Positions 1 through 10,669 of a stretch of DNA of 64,000 bases are shown here, one piece after another. The DNA comes from Massilia sp. Root418 (GTDB lineage: Bacteria; Pseudomonadota; Gammaproteobacteria; Burkholderiales; Burkholderiaceae_D), in assembly GCF_001425265.1 (NCBI RefSeq), contig NZ_LMEC01000001.1:950036-1014035 (forward strand). Reading direction: 5' to 3'. Numbering within the stretch: position 1 is the first letter of the stretch; each line of letters starts with the position of its first letter. Below the pieces are notes generated by a model. It was not told where the DNA came from. It searched no databases and saw only the letters and a list, made by a program, of their open reading frames with translations. Position numbers and translations under genes: made by a program.

Positions 1-160
1 GCAGGCGCTCTTGCCAGGCCGCGTCCTCGCGGCATTGCGGGCACTCGCGCAGGTGGCCGCGCACCAGCGCCATCTCGTCGGCCGGCAGGGTTTCGTTGGC
101 GAACCACGGCAGCAAAGCCTGCACCGCGCCATGCGTGTCCGCTTGTTGATTGGTACTCAT
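1..160 (-). CDS. anti-sigma factor with zinc finger (partial, 3' end outside window)
   Basis: Only the first 53 codons are in the window. The translation begins MSTNQQADTHGAVQALLPWF and contains an HX3CX2C cluster (HLRECPQC), the zinc-binding signature of the zf-HC2/ChrR-type anti-sigma N-terminal domain that holds an ECF sigma factor inactive. Its ATG overlaps the TGA of the sigma gene by four bases (ATGA), so the two are translationally coupled, as is usual for sigma/anti-sigma pairs. Whether a transmembrane segment follows cannot be seen. Identification rests on the motif plus the coupling to the sigma gene. Confidence 0.8.
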   Translation of the reverse strand, partial: MSTNQQADTHGAVQALLPWFANETLPADEMALVRGHLRECPQCREDAAWQERL

Positions 161-741
161 GAGATTTCTTCCATATGGGCGGACAGCATGCCGCGCAAGC
201 GCTGGCGAGCGTGAAACATCCGCGTCTTCACCGTATTGACCGGGCAATTCATCGTCTGCGCGATCTCCTGGTAAGCCATGTCGTGATAATAAGCCAGGCT
301 CACCACCACCCTTTGCTCCATGGGCAGCGCGTCGAGCGCGCGTCCCACATCCTGCTGCAACTGCTGCTGCAAGGCCGCCTGTTCCGGTTCCTGGCTGGCG
401 CAGCCGGGCTGCAGCTCGAAGTCCGATTCCACCGGCTCGTCCAGCAGATTCACCGCCTTCAGCCCCTGGCGGTAGGCAATCGCGAAAATCCAGGTGGACA
501 CCTTGCAGCTGTGATCATAGGTCTGCGCCTTCTGCCACACAACCAGCATGGTGTCGTTGATGATTTCCTCCAGCAGCGGCGCGTTGCGCACCATGCGGTC
601 CAAAAACCTGGCCAGCCTGGGAAAGTACAGGCGATACAGGGCCTGGAACGCTGTCCGGTCCCCTGCCGCGATCTGCCGCACCAATAGCGGCTCGCCCCCT
701 TCCGCCCTCGCCGAGTTCTCCATCTGCCGCATTTGCCCCAT
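157..741 (-). CDS. ECF-type RNA polymerase sigma factor
   Basis: A 194-residue sigma-70 family protein of extracytoplasmic-function size. Region 2 is seen around LYFPRLARFLDRMVRNAPLLEE and the following WQKA helix (about residues 40-75). Region 4 is seen at ALDALPMEQRVVVSLAYYHD through the helix-turn-helix NCPVNTVKTRMFHARQRL (about 135-185). There is no sigma region 1 or 3. Three in-frame ATGs lie at 741, 732 and 723; I keep the longest. The gene is divergent from the sorting protease at 888 and coupled to the anti-sigma gene downstream. A promoter-like element TGAACC-N16-GTATAA reads into it from 793, and a matching one reads the other way, which suggests autoregulation. The specific ECF group was not assigned. 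Confidence 0.93.
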   Translation of the reverse strand: MGQMRQMENSARAEGGEPLLVRQIAAGDRTAFQALYRLYFPRLARFLDRMVRNAPLLEEIINDTMLVVWQKAQTYDHSCKVSTWIFAIAYRQGLKAVNLLDEPVESDFELQPGCASQEPEQAALQQQLQQDVGRALDALPMEQRVVVSLAYYHDMAYQEIAQTMNCPVNTVKTRMFHARQRLRGMLSAHMEEIS

Positions 742-765
742 CTGCCCGCTTCTACTGTTTGCGGT

Positions 766-793
766 TTATACGCGCGCGCACAGAAAAGGTTCA
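766..793 (-). promoter_or_regulatory. candidate ECF promoter for the sigma/anti-sigma operon
   Basis: On the minus strand the sequence reads TGAACC (793-788), 16 bases, then GTATAA (771-766). It ends 25 bases before the sigma factor ATG at 741. The same -35 hexamer, spacing and GTAT start occur in the opposite direction at 850-877. ECF promoters typically have an AAC-containing -35 box about 16 bases from a short -10 box. The pairing of two identical outward-facing elements is seen directly; their recognition by the neighbouring sigma factor is inferred. Confidence 0.6.
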
Positions 794-849
794 TTAAGTC
801 CGCAATTTATTTTACACGGCGCCACGGCGAAAAATATTTCGCCCGCACT

Positions 850-877
850 TGAACCTTTTTACCCGTTGCCAGTATTG
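850..877 (+). promoter_or_regulatory. candidate ECF promoter for the sorting/redox operon
   Basis: TGAACC (850-855), 16 bases, GTATTG (872-877), matching the oppositely oriented element at 793-766. The predicted transcription start lies a few bases before the ATG at 888, so the message would be nearly leaderless. No good Shine-Dalgarno is seen in front of that ATG, which agrees with a leaderless start. Confidence 0.6.
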
Positions 878-887
878 ACCGGGTGAC

Positions 888-1283
888 ATGACCACTCTGC
901 TACTGCTGCCCGCCCTGTGCGGTCCCTCGCTGCTGAAGTCCGACCCGGCCACGCTGCTGCGCCTGCTGGTGCTGGCGCCGCTGCTGGAGGAATGGATTGT
1001 GCGCGCCGGCCTGCAGGAATGGCTGATGCGCCGCTACTGCGCGGCACATGGCGCGGCGGCGCGGGTGCAGGCGCCGGCGGCTGCCGCGCTGGCCATCCTG
1101 GCACCGGCGGCTGTTTTCAGCCTGCTGCATATGGGTGCCGGCTGGTTCGCGGCAGCGGCCGTCTTCCCGCCGGGGCTGGCACTGAGCCTGCTGTACTGGC
1201 GCCGGCGGGACTGGCGGCTGTGCGCCGCAGCGCATGCCCTGTGCAACGGCTACGCCCTGGCTGTCTGCCATATGAATTTTTAA
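888..1283 (+). CDS. mrtJ: JDVT-CTERM-type glutamic intramembrane protease (CPBP family)
   Basis: A small 131-residue membrane protein with the three signatures of CPBP/ABI glutamic proteases: EEWIVR (E34, E35, R39), a FSLLH segment (H81) and HALCN (H116, N120), placed between hydrophobic helices. CPBP proteases of this kind are paired in genomes with a dedicated C-terminal sorting signal and cleave it in the membrane. The next gene carries just such a tail (GGGGC, then a hydrophobic stretch and Arg residues). The family name follows my memory of the JDVT-CTERM system and is less certain than the protease class. An upstream ECF-like promoter would give an almost leaderless transcript. Confidence 0.8.
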   Translation: MTTLLLLPALCGPSLLKSDPATLLRLLVLAPLLEEWIVRAGLQEWLMRRYCAAHGAAARVQAPAAAALAILAPAAVFSLLHMGAGWFAAAAVFPPGLALSLLYWRRRDWRLCAAAHALCNGYALAVCHMNF

Positions 1284-1319
1284 CGAAGCATTTTAATAAC
1301 GAACCGACCAGGAGCAACG

Positions 1320-3521
1320 ATGACCAGAATCACACCGCATCAAGCAGGCACACTGCGTGGCAAGCTGCGGGGCAGGCTGCGACACTTGCGCCGCACCGGC
1401 CTTGCCACGCTGCTGCTGCTCGGCGCCGGCCTCGGCACGGCGTCGGCCCAGAGCGCCCTTAACGGTAAAAGCCTGTACCTGAACGGCCCGGTGGGGGGCG
1501 GCGCGAGTTGCGCCACCTGCCACGGGCCCTCCCCGGCCAGCAACGTCAGCGGCATCCTGCGCGGGGCCAATGCGCCGTCCGTGATCAGCGCCGCCATCGC
1601 GGCCAACCGGGGCGGCATGGGCACGCTGTACAGCGGCCGCTTCAGCGCCGCCGAACTGGCCGACCTGGCCGCGTTCATCGGCGACCCGGGCGTGACGGCC
1701 GCGCCGGTCGCCTCGCTTGCCCCGGCCAGCCTCACCTTCAGCAGCACCGCCGTGGGCCAGACCAGCACGGGCCTGTCCGCCACGCTGGCCAACACCGGTT
1801 CGGCCGCGCTCAACATCAGCAGCATCGCGCTGGGCGGCGCCGCCGCGGGCGACTACGCCGTCACCGGCGGCAGCTGCAGCGCAGGCGGCGCGGTGGCCGC
1901 AGGCGCCAGCTGCGCCCTGGTGGTCAGCTTCACGCCCACGGCGGCAGGCACGCGCTCGGCCACACTCACCATCGGCCACAACGCCACCGGCGGCGCCAGC
2001 ACTGTCGCCCTGAGCGGCGCCGGCAGCGCTGTGGCGCAGCCCACCATCGCCCTGTCGGCCACCAGCGTCAACTTCGGCGCGCTGGTGGTGAACACCGCCT
2101 CAGCCACGCAAACCATCACCGTCAGCAACAGCGGCCAGTCCACCCTGAGCTTCACCGGCATCGCACTGGGCGGCGCCAACAGCGGCTACTTCACCTTGGG
2201 TGGCAGCTGCTCGACCGCCACCCCGGTCGCCGCCGGCGGCAGCTGCACGCTCACCGTGCAGGCGCGCCCCACCGCAGCGGGCGCCTTCTCCGGCAACGTC
2301 AGCCTGGTCTCCAACGCATCCAATCGCAACGCCTCCATCGGCCTGTCCGGCAGCGGCGCGGCAGCGGCGCCCGCACTGGCGGTCAACCCCAGCGCCCTGG
2401 CCTTCGGTACACAGACCGTGGGCGGTGCCGCCGTCACGCAGAACGTCACCCTCACCAACAATGGCAACGTCGCCCTCGACATTACGTCCATCGCCGCCAC
2501 CGGCGCCGCCAGCGTGACCGTTGGCGCGGGCACCTGTGGCGCCACGCTGGCTATCGGCGCCAGCTGCGTGGTGCCGGTGAGCTTCGCCCCGTCCGCCGCG
2601 GGCAACGTGGCCGCCACGCTGCTGGTGCGCTCGAACGCGCCGGACCTGCAGGTCGCCATCACAGGCGCCGGCACCACGGCGGCCGTGGCCAAGCCGGTCC
2701 TGTCCGACACGAGCCCGCTGGCCTTCGCCGACACCCAGGTCGGCAAGACCTCGGCCGTGCACAGCACCGTGCTGCGCAACGACGGCAGCGCGGCGCTCAA
2801 GATCGCCAGCCTGGTGCTGGGCGGCGCCAACGCGGGCGACTTTACGCTGGGCGGCAGCTGCGCCGTGAACGCCACGCTGAGCCCTGCGGCCAGCTGCACC
2901 ATCGACAGCAGCTTCAAGCCCGGTGCAGCCGGCGCGCGCAGCGCCAGCCTGGTGCTGCTGACGGACGGCGGCGTGCAGCTCACGCTGAACCTGGCCGGCA
3001 ATGGCGTGGCCATTCCCGCCGGCGCCGCACTGACCGTGTCACCGCAGACCTTCGACTTCGGCGCCGCCACAGTCGGCGGTACTGCGCCCACCAAGCGCTT
3101 CACGCTCACCAACTCCGGCAGCGCGGCGCTCAACCTGGCCAGCACCGCCTTCACCGGCCCGTTCTCGGCCGTGACCGACAGCACCAGCTGCGCCGCCGCG
3201 CCATTCACGCTGCAGCCGGGCGCGTCGTGCGAACTGGTGGTGCGCTATGCGCCCACCGCAGCCGGCGCCAGCACCGGCGACGTCAAGCTGCAAGGCGACG
3301 GCGCCGCCAGCTGGACCATTGCATTGAGCGGCCAGGCCAGTGCCGCCACAACCACCGCAGCGCAGCCCCAGAACAGCGGCGGCGGCGGTTGCTCCGCCGC
3401 GCAAGACGGCAGCGACCCGATGCTGCCATTCCTGGTGCTGCTGGCGCTGGGCGTGATTGGCTGGCGCCGCCTGGCGCGCCAGCCCGGCAAGGACCAACCC
3501 ATGAACAAGGAGGCAGCATGA
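1320..3521 (+). CDS. exported cytochrome c with five Ig-like (choice-of-anchor D) repeats and JDVT-CTERM-like tail
   Basis: A 733-residue precursor. A signal peptide (residues 1-44, ending TASAQ) is followed by a class I cytochrome c domain with the heme motif CATCH (C64, C67, H68) and a likely distal ligand M100. Five ASPM/SPD-2/Hydin-like beta repeats of about 105 residues follow (about 130-675); nearly all carry a pair of cysteines 12-20 residues apart. The C terminus has SGGGGC, a short acidic stretch, a hydrophobic helix and WRRLARQ, the layout of a C-terminal protein-sorting signal. The protease just upstream is the obvious processing enzyme. A strong AGGAG ribosome site precedes the ATG. 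The product should be a surface or outer-envelope heme protein; its electron partner is unknown. Confidence 0.85.
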   Translation: MTRITPHQAGTLRGKLRGRLRHLRRTGLATLLLLGAGLGTASAQSALNGKSLYLNGPVGGGASCATCHGPSPASNVSGILRGANAPSVISAAIAANRGGMGTLYSGRFSAAELADLAAFIGDPGVTAAPVASLAPASLTFSSTAVGQTSTGLSATLANTGSAALNISSIALGGAAAGDYAVTGGSCSAGGAVAAGASCALVVSFTPTAAGTRSATLTIGHNATGGASTVALSGAGSAVAQPTIALSATSVNFGALVVNTASATQTITVSNSGQSTLSFTGIALGGANSGYFTLGGSCSTATPVAAGGSCTLTVQARPTAAGAFSGNVSLVSNASNRNASIGLSGSGAAAAPALAVNPSALAFGTQTVGGAAVTQNVTLTNNGNVALDITSIAATGAASVTVGAGTCGATLAIGASCVVPVSFAPSAAGNVAATLLVRSNAPDLQVAITGAGTTAAVAKPVLSDTSPLAFADTQVGKTSAVHSTVLRNDGSAALKIASLVLGGANAGDFTLGGSCAVNATLSPAASCTIDSSFKPGAAGARSASLVLLTDGGVQLTLNLAGNGVAIPAGAALTVSPQTFDFGAATVGGTAPTKRFTLTNSGSAALNLASTAFTGPFSAVTDSTSCAAAPFTLQPGASCELVVRYAPTAAGASTGDVKLQGDGAASWTIALSGQASAATTTAAQPQNSGGGGCSAAQDGSDPMLPFLVLLALGVIGWRRLARQPGKDQPMNKEAA

Positions 3522-4153
3522 ATCTCAGCACAAGCATGGGGCAATGCCCGATCCAGCCGCGCGCTGCGGCGCACGGCATGGCCGCCGGCCACGCCAGGCG
3601 CGCATTCGCTGCCCTGGCCGGCCTGGGCGGTGCGGCAGCGGCAGGAGCCGTAGCAACAGCGGCAGCAGCGGCGGCAGCAGCGGCGGCAGCGCTGCTGCTG
3701 GCGCAGCCAGTCTGCGCAGCGGTGGTGCCGGGCCAGCCGGCGCCCGTCTTCGAGCTGCCGGGCACCGCGGGCGCGGTGCGCCTGGAACAGTACCAGGGCA
3801 AGCTGGTGTACCTGGACTTCTGGGCATCGTGGTGCGGTCCCTGCCGCCACTCCTTCCCGTGGATGAACGACATGCAGGCCAAATACGGCGCGCAGGGGCT
3901 GCAGGTGGTCGGCATCAATGTCGACGCCAAGACCGACGACGCGCGCAGCTTCCTGGCCGCCACCCCGGCGCGCTTCGTGGTGGCCTTCGACCCGGCCGGG
4001 GCGGCGCCGCGCCAGTACGGCATCAAAGGCATGCCCAGCAGTGTGCTGATCGGGCCGGATGGCAAGGTGCTGTTCGAGCATAGCGGCTTCCGCGAAGCCG
4101 ACCGCGCCGAACTGGAAAGCCGCATCCGCGCCGCGCTGGGGGTGAAGAAATGA
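3518..4153 (+). CDS. TlpA-family thioredoxin-like protein
   Basis: A 211-residue exported thiol protein whose ATG overlaps the previous stop by three bases. After a long N-terminal signal/anchor region that includes an alanine tract (about residues 38-62), a thioredoxin fold starts at VPGQPAPVFEL with the redox motif WCGPC in DFWASWCGPCRHSF and the cis-proline loop KGMPSSVLIG. TlpA/ResA proteins reduce disulfides in the periplasm, commonly of apocytochromes c or metal-binding proteins. Its place behind a heme protein with many cysteine pairs and ahead of DsbD fits that job. The alanine tract is encoded by a GCN-rich repeat and may vary in length. Confidence 0.88.
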   Translation: MNLSTSMGQCPIQPRAAAHGMAAGHARRAFAALAGLGGAAAAGAVATAAAAAAAAAAALLLAQPVCAAVVPGQPAPVFELPGTAGAVRLEQYQGKLVYLDFWASWCGPCRHSFPWMNDMQAKYGAQGLQVVGINVDAKTDDARSFLAATPARFVVAFDPAGAAPRQYGIKGMPSSVLIGPDGKVLFEHSGFREADRAELESRIRAALGVKK

Positions 4154-4422
4154 GGCCGCGCCTGTCTTCCGAGCTGCGCTCGGCGGCGCGCGCACTCCGC
4201 CGCGCGGGGGCGCTGGCGGCCCTTGCCGGCGTGCTCGCCGCCAGCGCCGGCTGCAGTGCCATCAAACCCGTGCAACCCTGGGAGAAAGGCGCGCTGGCCA
4301 AGCCGGAAATGCTGATCGAGGGCGATCCGCTGGAGGCGCGCTTCAACGAACATATCTACACCAGCAAGGAAGGCGCCTCCGGCGGCAGCGGCGTCGGTGG
4401 TGGCGGCTGCGGCTGCAACTAA
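4150..4422 (+). CDS. DUF4266 family lipoprotein
   Basis: A 90-residue protein overlapping the TlpA gene by four bases. A signal peptide ends at a lipobox-like LAASAGC, so C36 is probably lipidated. The conserved core SAIKPVQPWEKGALAKPEM is typical of DUF4266, a family found next to DUF3570 proteins and TlpA thioredoxins. The C terminus is a glycine-rich tail ending GGGGCGCN, with two cysteines that may bind metal or be partners of the thioredoxin. The family has no established function; association with the DUF3570 barrel is inferred from recurrent adjacency. Confidence 0.85.
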   Translation: MRPRLSSELRSAARALRRAGALAALAGVLAASAGCSAIKPVQPWEKGALAKPEMLIEGDPLEARFNEHIYTSKEGASGGSGVGGGGCGCN

Positions 4423-4451
4423 GCCCAAACCAGGAAGCTATAAGGACAAGC

Positions 4452-5594
4452 ATGAAATTACAAAATCCGGACCGCCCGCCGTTGGGCAACGCGCTGCTGG
4501 CGGCGGCCCTGCTGCTGCCGGGCCTGACCGCGCAGGCGGAAGAGCCGCCCGAACGCAGCACCCTCAGTTTCAAATACCTGAACTACGAAGAGAGCCAGTC
4601 GGGCCTGGACAGGGTGAAAGTCAGCGCGCCGTCCGTGTCGCTGGTGACGCCGATCGCGAGCCATTGGTCGCTGGCCGGTTCGCTCACCTCGGACCACGTA
4701 TCCGGCGCATCGCCGCGCTACCACACGGCAGTGTCGGGCGCCTCGCGCATGAAGGACACGCGGCGCGCTGGCGACATTGCCGTCACCCGCTATCTGCCCG
4801 GCGGCAGCGTCACCGTGGGCGCGGCCTACTCCACCGAGCACGACTACGTGTCGCGCGCCCTGTCGCTGACGGGCACCGTCTCCAGCGCCGACAAGAACAC
4901 CACCTGGTCGTTCGGCGTGGGCGGCTCGGACGACGCGATCGACCCGGTGAACAACATCGTTACCGGCCAGACGCGCCAGACCGTGAACGTGATGGCGGGC
5001 GTCACCCAGGTGCTCACGCCGCGCGACATCGCCCAGCTGACGCTGACGCGCACCCAGGGCCACGGCTACTTCTCCGATCCCTACAAGGCCTTCGACAACC
5101 GGCCGCGCGAGCGCAACCAGAACACCCTGCTGGCGCGCTGGAACCACTACCACGATGGCAACGGCGCCGCCACGCGCCTGAGCTACCGCTACTACAACGA
5201 CAGCTACGGCATTCGCGCGCACACGCTGGGCGCCGAGTACGTGCTGCCGCTGGCCGATGGCTGGAAGCTGACGCCGTCCGCCCGCTACCACACGCAGCGC
5301 GCGGCCAGCTTCTACTTCGATCCGGTGTACGACGCCGCCCTGGGCGCCCCGTTCCCGCCGGGCTATGTGTTCGGCAGCCCGCGCTTCTCGTCGGCGGACC
5401 AGCGCCTGTCCGGCTTTGGCGCTGTCACGCTGGGCCTGAAGGTGGCCAGGGAGATCAGCCGTTACTGGACGGTGGACGTGAAAGTGGAAGCCTACCAGCA
5501 GCGCGGCGCCTGGCGCGCCTTCGACAGCGCCAGCCCGGGGCTGGACACGATGCGCGCGCGCAGCATCCAGCTGGGCCTCACACGCCAGTGGTAA
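4452..5594 (+). CDS. DUF3570 domain protein, probable outer-membrane beta-barrel
   Basis: A 380-residue exported protein with a signal peptide ending near LTAQAEE. It is rich in alternating amphipathic strands with aromatic residues (TLSFKYLNYEE, LSYRYYNDSYG) and ends in a C-terminal aromatic residue, LGLTRQW, as outer-membrane barrels do. The segments RAGDIAVTRYLPGGS and RNQNTLLARWNHY match my memory of DUF3570. It lies 29 bases after the DUF4266 gene in the conserved TlpA-DUF4266-DUF3570 order. Its substrate is unknown; a role in envelope redox or metal handling is suggested only by context. Confidence 0.82.
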   Translation: MKLQNPDRPPLGNALLAAALLLPGLTAQAEEPPERSTLSFKYLNYEESQSGLDRVKVSAPSVSLVTPIASHWSLAGSLTSDHVSGASPRYHTAVSGASRMKDTRRAGDIAVTRYLPGGSVTVGAAYSTEHDYVSRALSLTGTVSSADKNTTWSFGVGGSDDAIDPVNNIVTGQTRQTVNVMAGVTQVLTPRDIAQLTLTRTQGHGYFSDPYKAFDNRPRERNQNTLLARWNHYHDGNGAATRLSYRYYNDSYGIRAHTLGAEYVLPLADGWKLTPSARYHTQRAASFYFDPVYDAALGAPFPPGYVFGSPRFSSADQRLSGFGAVTLGLKVAREISRYWTVDVKVEAYQQRGAWRAFDSASPGLDTMRARSIQLGLTRQW

Positions 5595-5612
5595 ATCATA
5601 TTGGAGGAACAG

Positions 5613-8511
<2,899 letters not shown>

Positions 8512-8561
8512 GCCCGCAATGTCTGTACAATTTGACACCATGGCCCACATGGAGGATGACT

Positions 8562-9347
8562 ATGCAGACCGAACCGGCTCCCCTGCTGCTGCGGGAAGAT
8601 CTCGATGGCGTTGTAACCTTGCGCATGAACCGCCCCTTGCAGTTCAATGCGCTCTCCGAAGCCATGCTGGACGCGCTCCAGCGCGCGCTGGACGCGGTGG
8701 CCGCCGATCCGGCGGTGCGCTGCGTGGTCCTTGCCGGCGCCGGCAAGGCCTTCTGCGCCGGACATGACTTGCGCGAGATGCGCGCCCAGCCCGGCCTGGC
8801 GTACTATCAGGCGCTGTTCGCGCGCTGTGCAGGGGTGATGCAGGCTATCCAGGCCTTGCCGGTGCCGGTCATCGCACGGGTACACGGCATCGCCACGGCG
8901 GCCGGCTGCCAGCTGGTGGCCAGCTGCGACCTGGCGATTGCGGGCGAGAGCGCGCGCTTTGCCGTCTCCGGCATCAACGTGGGACTGTTCTGCGCCACGC
9001 CGGCGGTGGCCCTGTCGCGCAATGTGTCATCCAAGCGCGCCTTCGACATGCTGGTGACGGGCCGCTTCATCGACGCCGCCACGGCGGCGGACTTCGGCCT
9101 GGTCAACGAGGCCGTGCCGGATGCGGAGCTGGACGCGGCGGTGGCCCGCAAGGCAGCCGACATCGTCGGCAAGAGCCCGGCGGCCATCCGCCACGGCAAG
9201 GCCATGTTCTACCGCCAGCAGCAACTGGCGCTGGGCGAGGCCTACTGCTACGCCGGCGACGTCATGGCGCGCAACATGATGGAGGAGGACGCCGGCGAAG
9301 GCATAGACGCTTTCCTGGAAAAGCGCCCGCCCATCTGGCGCAGCTGA
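8562..9347 (+). CDS. enoyl-CoA hydratase/isomerase-family protein (ECHDC3-like)
   Basis: A 261-residue crotonase-fold protein. The start at 8562 has GGAGG six bases upstream; a longer TTG start does not. The oxyanion-hole segments FCAGHDLREM and ATAAGCQLVASCDLA are present. The two catalytic glutamates of true hydratases are not: the first position is Q in GCQL, and the second lies in GINVGLFCATP without a glutamate. The FCATPAVALSRNV segment is typical of the ECHDC3 branch. It is therefore probably not a classical 2-enoyl-CoA hydratase; its CoA substrate is unknown. It lies 50 bases after trxB and may be read from the same transcript. Confidence 0.8.
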   Translation: MQTEPAPLLLREDLDGVVTLRMNRPLQFNALSEAMLDALQRALDAVAADPAVRCVVLAGAGKAFCAGHDLREMRAQPGLAYYQALFARCAGVMQAIQALPVPVIARVHGIATAAGCQLVASCDLAIAGESARFAVSGINVGLFCATPAVALSRNVSSKRAFDMLVTGRFIDAATAADFGLVNEAVPDAELDAAVARKAADIVGKSPAAIRHGKAMFYRQQQLALGEAYCYAGDVMARNMMEEDAGEGIDAFLEKRPPIWRS

Positions 9348-9375
9348 TTTCAACCGGGTTCCAGCTGAAATTCAG
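9344..9375. terminator. possible bidirectional hairpin between convergent genes
   Basis: CTGATTTCA (9344-9352) pairs imperfectly with TGAAATTCAG (9366-9375), one base bulged. The stem spans both converging stop codons. No run of T follows, so intrinsic termination is only a possibility. Confidence 0.3.
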
Positions 9376-9992
9376 CTCATCGACGCCACCAGGGCGTCGT
9401 AATACTTCGGCTCGCGCGTGGAATACAGCTTGAACCAGGCGTCCACCGTCTCGGGCCGGAACAGGCCCAGCATCTTCATCACTTCGTACGAAAATTCCAG
9501 CGGCGCCAGGCCGGACGCGGTGATCAGGTTGCCGTCGCGCACCGCAGGCGCTTCCACGTAGCGCTGTTCGCCGGTATAGCCGGGACAGACGGTCTTCAGG
9601 TAGCCCTTGTCGTTGCTGGTGTGCTGCCTGTCGTCCAACGCGCCCGCTTGTGCCAGGCCGATGGTGGCGCCGCAGATGGCCGCCACCCGGTAGCCCTGCA
9701 CCACCATGTCCTTGGCGAAGGCCAGCAGTGCCGCTGCCTCCGGCGTCTGCCACAGGTCCGAGCCCGGCAGAAGCAGCAGGTCGTCGGCCTGCATCCGCAC
9801 CGCATCGAAGGTGACGTCGGGCGTGATGGCGATGCCGCCCATGGTGGCGATAGGCTCGGGCGTCAGGCCCACCTTCACGATCTCGCATGGCGCGGCCGGG
9901 TCGGCCATCATGCGCTTGCTGTGCAGCTCCGCCGTCAGGTAGGCGATCTCCCAATCGGCCAGGGTATTCATCACAACCAGATAGATCTTCAT
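9372..9992 (-). CDS. DJ-1/PfpI family protein (glutamine amidotransferase-like)
   Basis: A 206-residue protein of the DJ-1/PfpI superfamily. It shows the nucleophile-elbow cysteine in AAICGATIGLA and the preceding LLLLPGSDLW strand, followed by a histidine/tyrosine-bearing loop (SNDKGYLKTVCPGY). Members act as glyoxalases, deglycases, chaperones or amidotransferase-like regulators, and the sequence alone does not choose between these. It converges on the enoyl-CoA-hydratase-like gene and is not obviously in an operon. Catalytic competence is likely because the cysteine is present. Confidence 0.82.
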   Translation of the reverse strand: MKIYLVVMNTLADWEIAYLTAELHSKRMMADPAAPCEIVKVGLTPEPIATMGGIAITPDVTFDAVRMQADDLLLLPGSDLWQTPEAAALLAFAKDMVVQGYRVAAICGATIGLAQAGALDDRQHTSNDKGYLKTVCPGYTGEQRYVEAPAVRDGNLITASGLAPLEFSYEVMKMLGLFRPETVDAWFKLYSTREPKYYDALVASMS

Positions 9993-10069
9993 CGCAGTCT
10001 CCGCAATTCAGGAAAGTCGAAGACACATCTTATTGTCAATCTGGCCGATATGCTAACGTTTTTTGAGGC

Positions 10070-10624
10070 TTACTTCGCTTTTGCCAGCTCGCTCACCAGC
10101 ACGAACACTTCGTGGCGGATGGCCGGCCTGGCGGCCTGGAATTCCTTGTCGGCCTTGACGTAGGCCGGCTTGGCCAGTTCGGCCTTTTCGGCCGGCGTGG
10201 GCTTGGGCGCGTCGTCATACATGCTGGGACCGCCGTTATAGGCCTTCTGCAGCACCTTCTGGCCGTAGCTGGACTGGTAGAAACGCGCCATTTCCACGGC
10301 CGTCTCTGCCGACACCAGCTTGGCCACCGGCGCGGCCAGGCGCTGGTAGACCTCGGCGGCCGGCACTTTGTCCAGCTTGGCCATGAAAGCCTGGCGCTGC
10401 TGTTCGTTGGCGAAGCGGCTGCCGCCGGCCACGGTGCGGGTCAGTTTTTCGGCCTGCATGGCGGCCAGCAGGTCGTACGCGGCCTTCACCTGCATGGCGC
10501 TGGGCGCGGCGGTGTTTGCGGCGGCGGGAGCGGGGGCGGCCGGAGCGGCGGCCAGCGCCAGGGTGGAGATGCCTATCAGGCCGGCGGCGGCCAGCAGTTT
10601 CACTGAAATCACGCTGTTCCTCAA
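10070..10624 (-). CDS. exported DUF2059-like protein
   Basis: A 184-residue protein with a clear signal peptide (ends about residue 26, LALAAAPAAP) and an Ala/Pro spacer. The mature part is helical and contains ETAVEMARFYQSSYGQKVLQ, which resembles the DUF2059 core (a helix followed by FYxSxxGQK). A KPTPAEKAEL segment follows. The function of DUF2059 is not established. The gene stands alone between the DJ-1 gene and the UbiD operon. The family call rests on one motif and is moderate. Confidence 0.65.
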   Translation of the reverse strand: MRNSVISVKLLAAAGLIGISTLALAAAPAAPAPAAANTAAPSAMQVKAAYDLLAAMQAEKLTRTVAGGSRFANEQQRQAFMAKLDKVPAAEVYQRLAAPVAKLVSAETAVEMARFYQSSYGQKVLQKAYNGGPSMYDDAPKPTPAEKAELAKPAYVKADKEFQAARPAIRHEVFVLVSELAKAK

Positions 10625-10669
10625 AATAGTTTGGTTGGCAGCATCCTACCTCAGCACTTGCTGTTTTGC

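Noticed and set aside
1508..3517. A second-frame open stretch running through the repeat protein into the TlpA gene, suggesting one large fusion.
   Set aside because: The part before 3518 is the out-of-frame shadow of the Ig-like repeats (Arg/Gln/His-rich). Only the portion from the ATG at 3518 shows a protein family.
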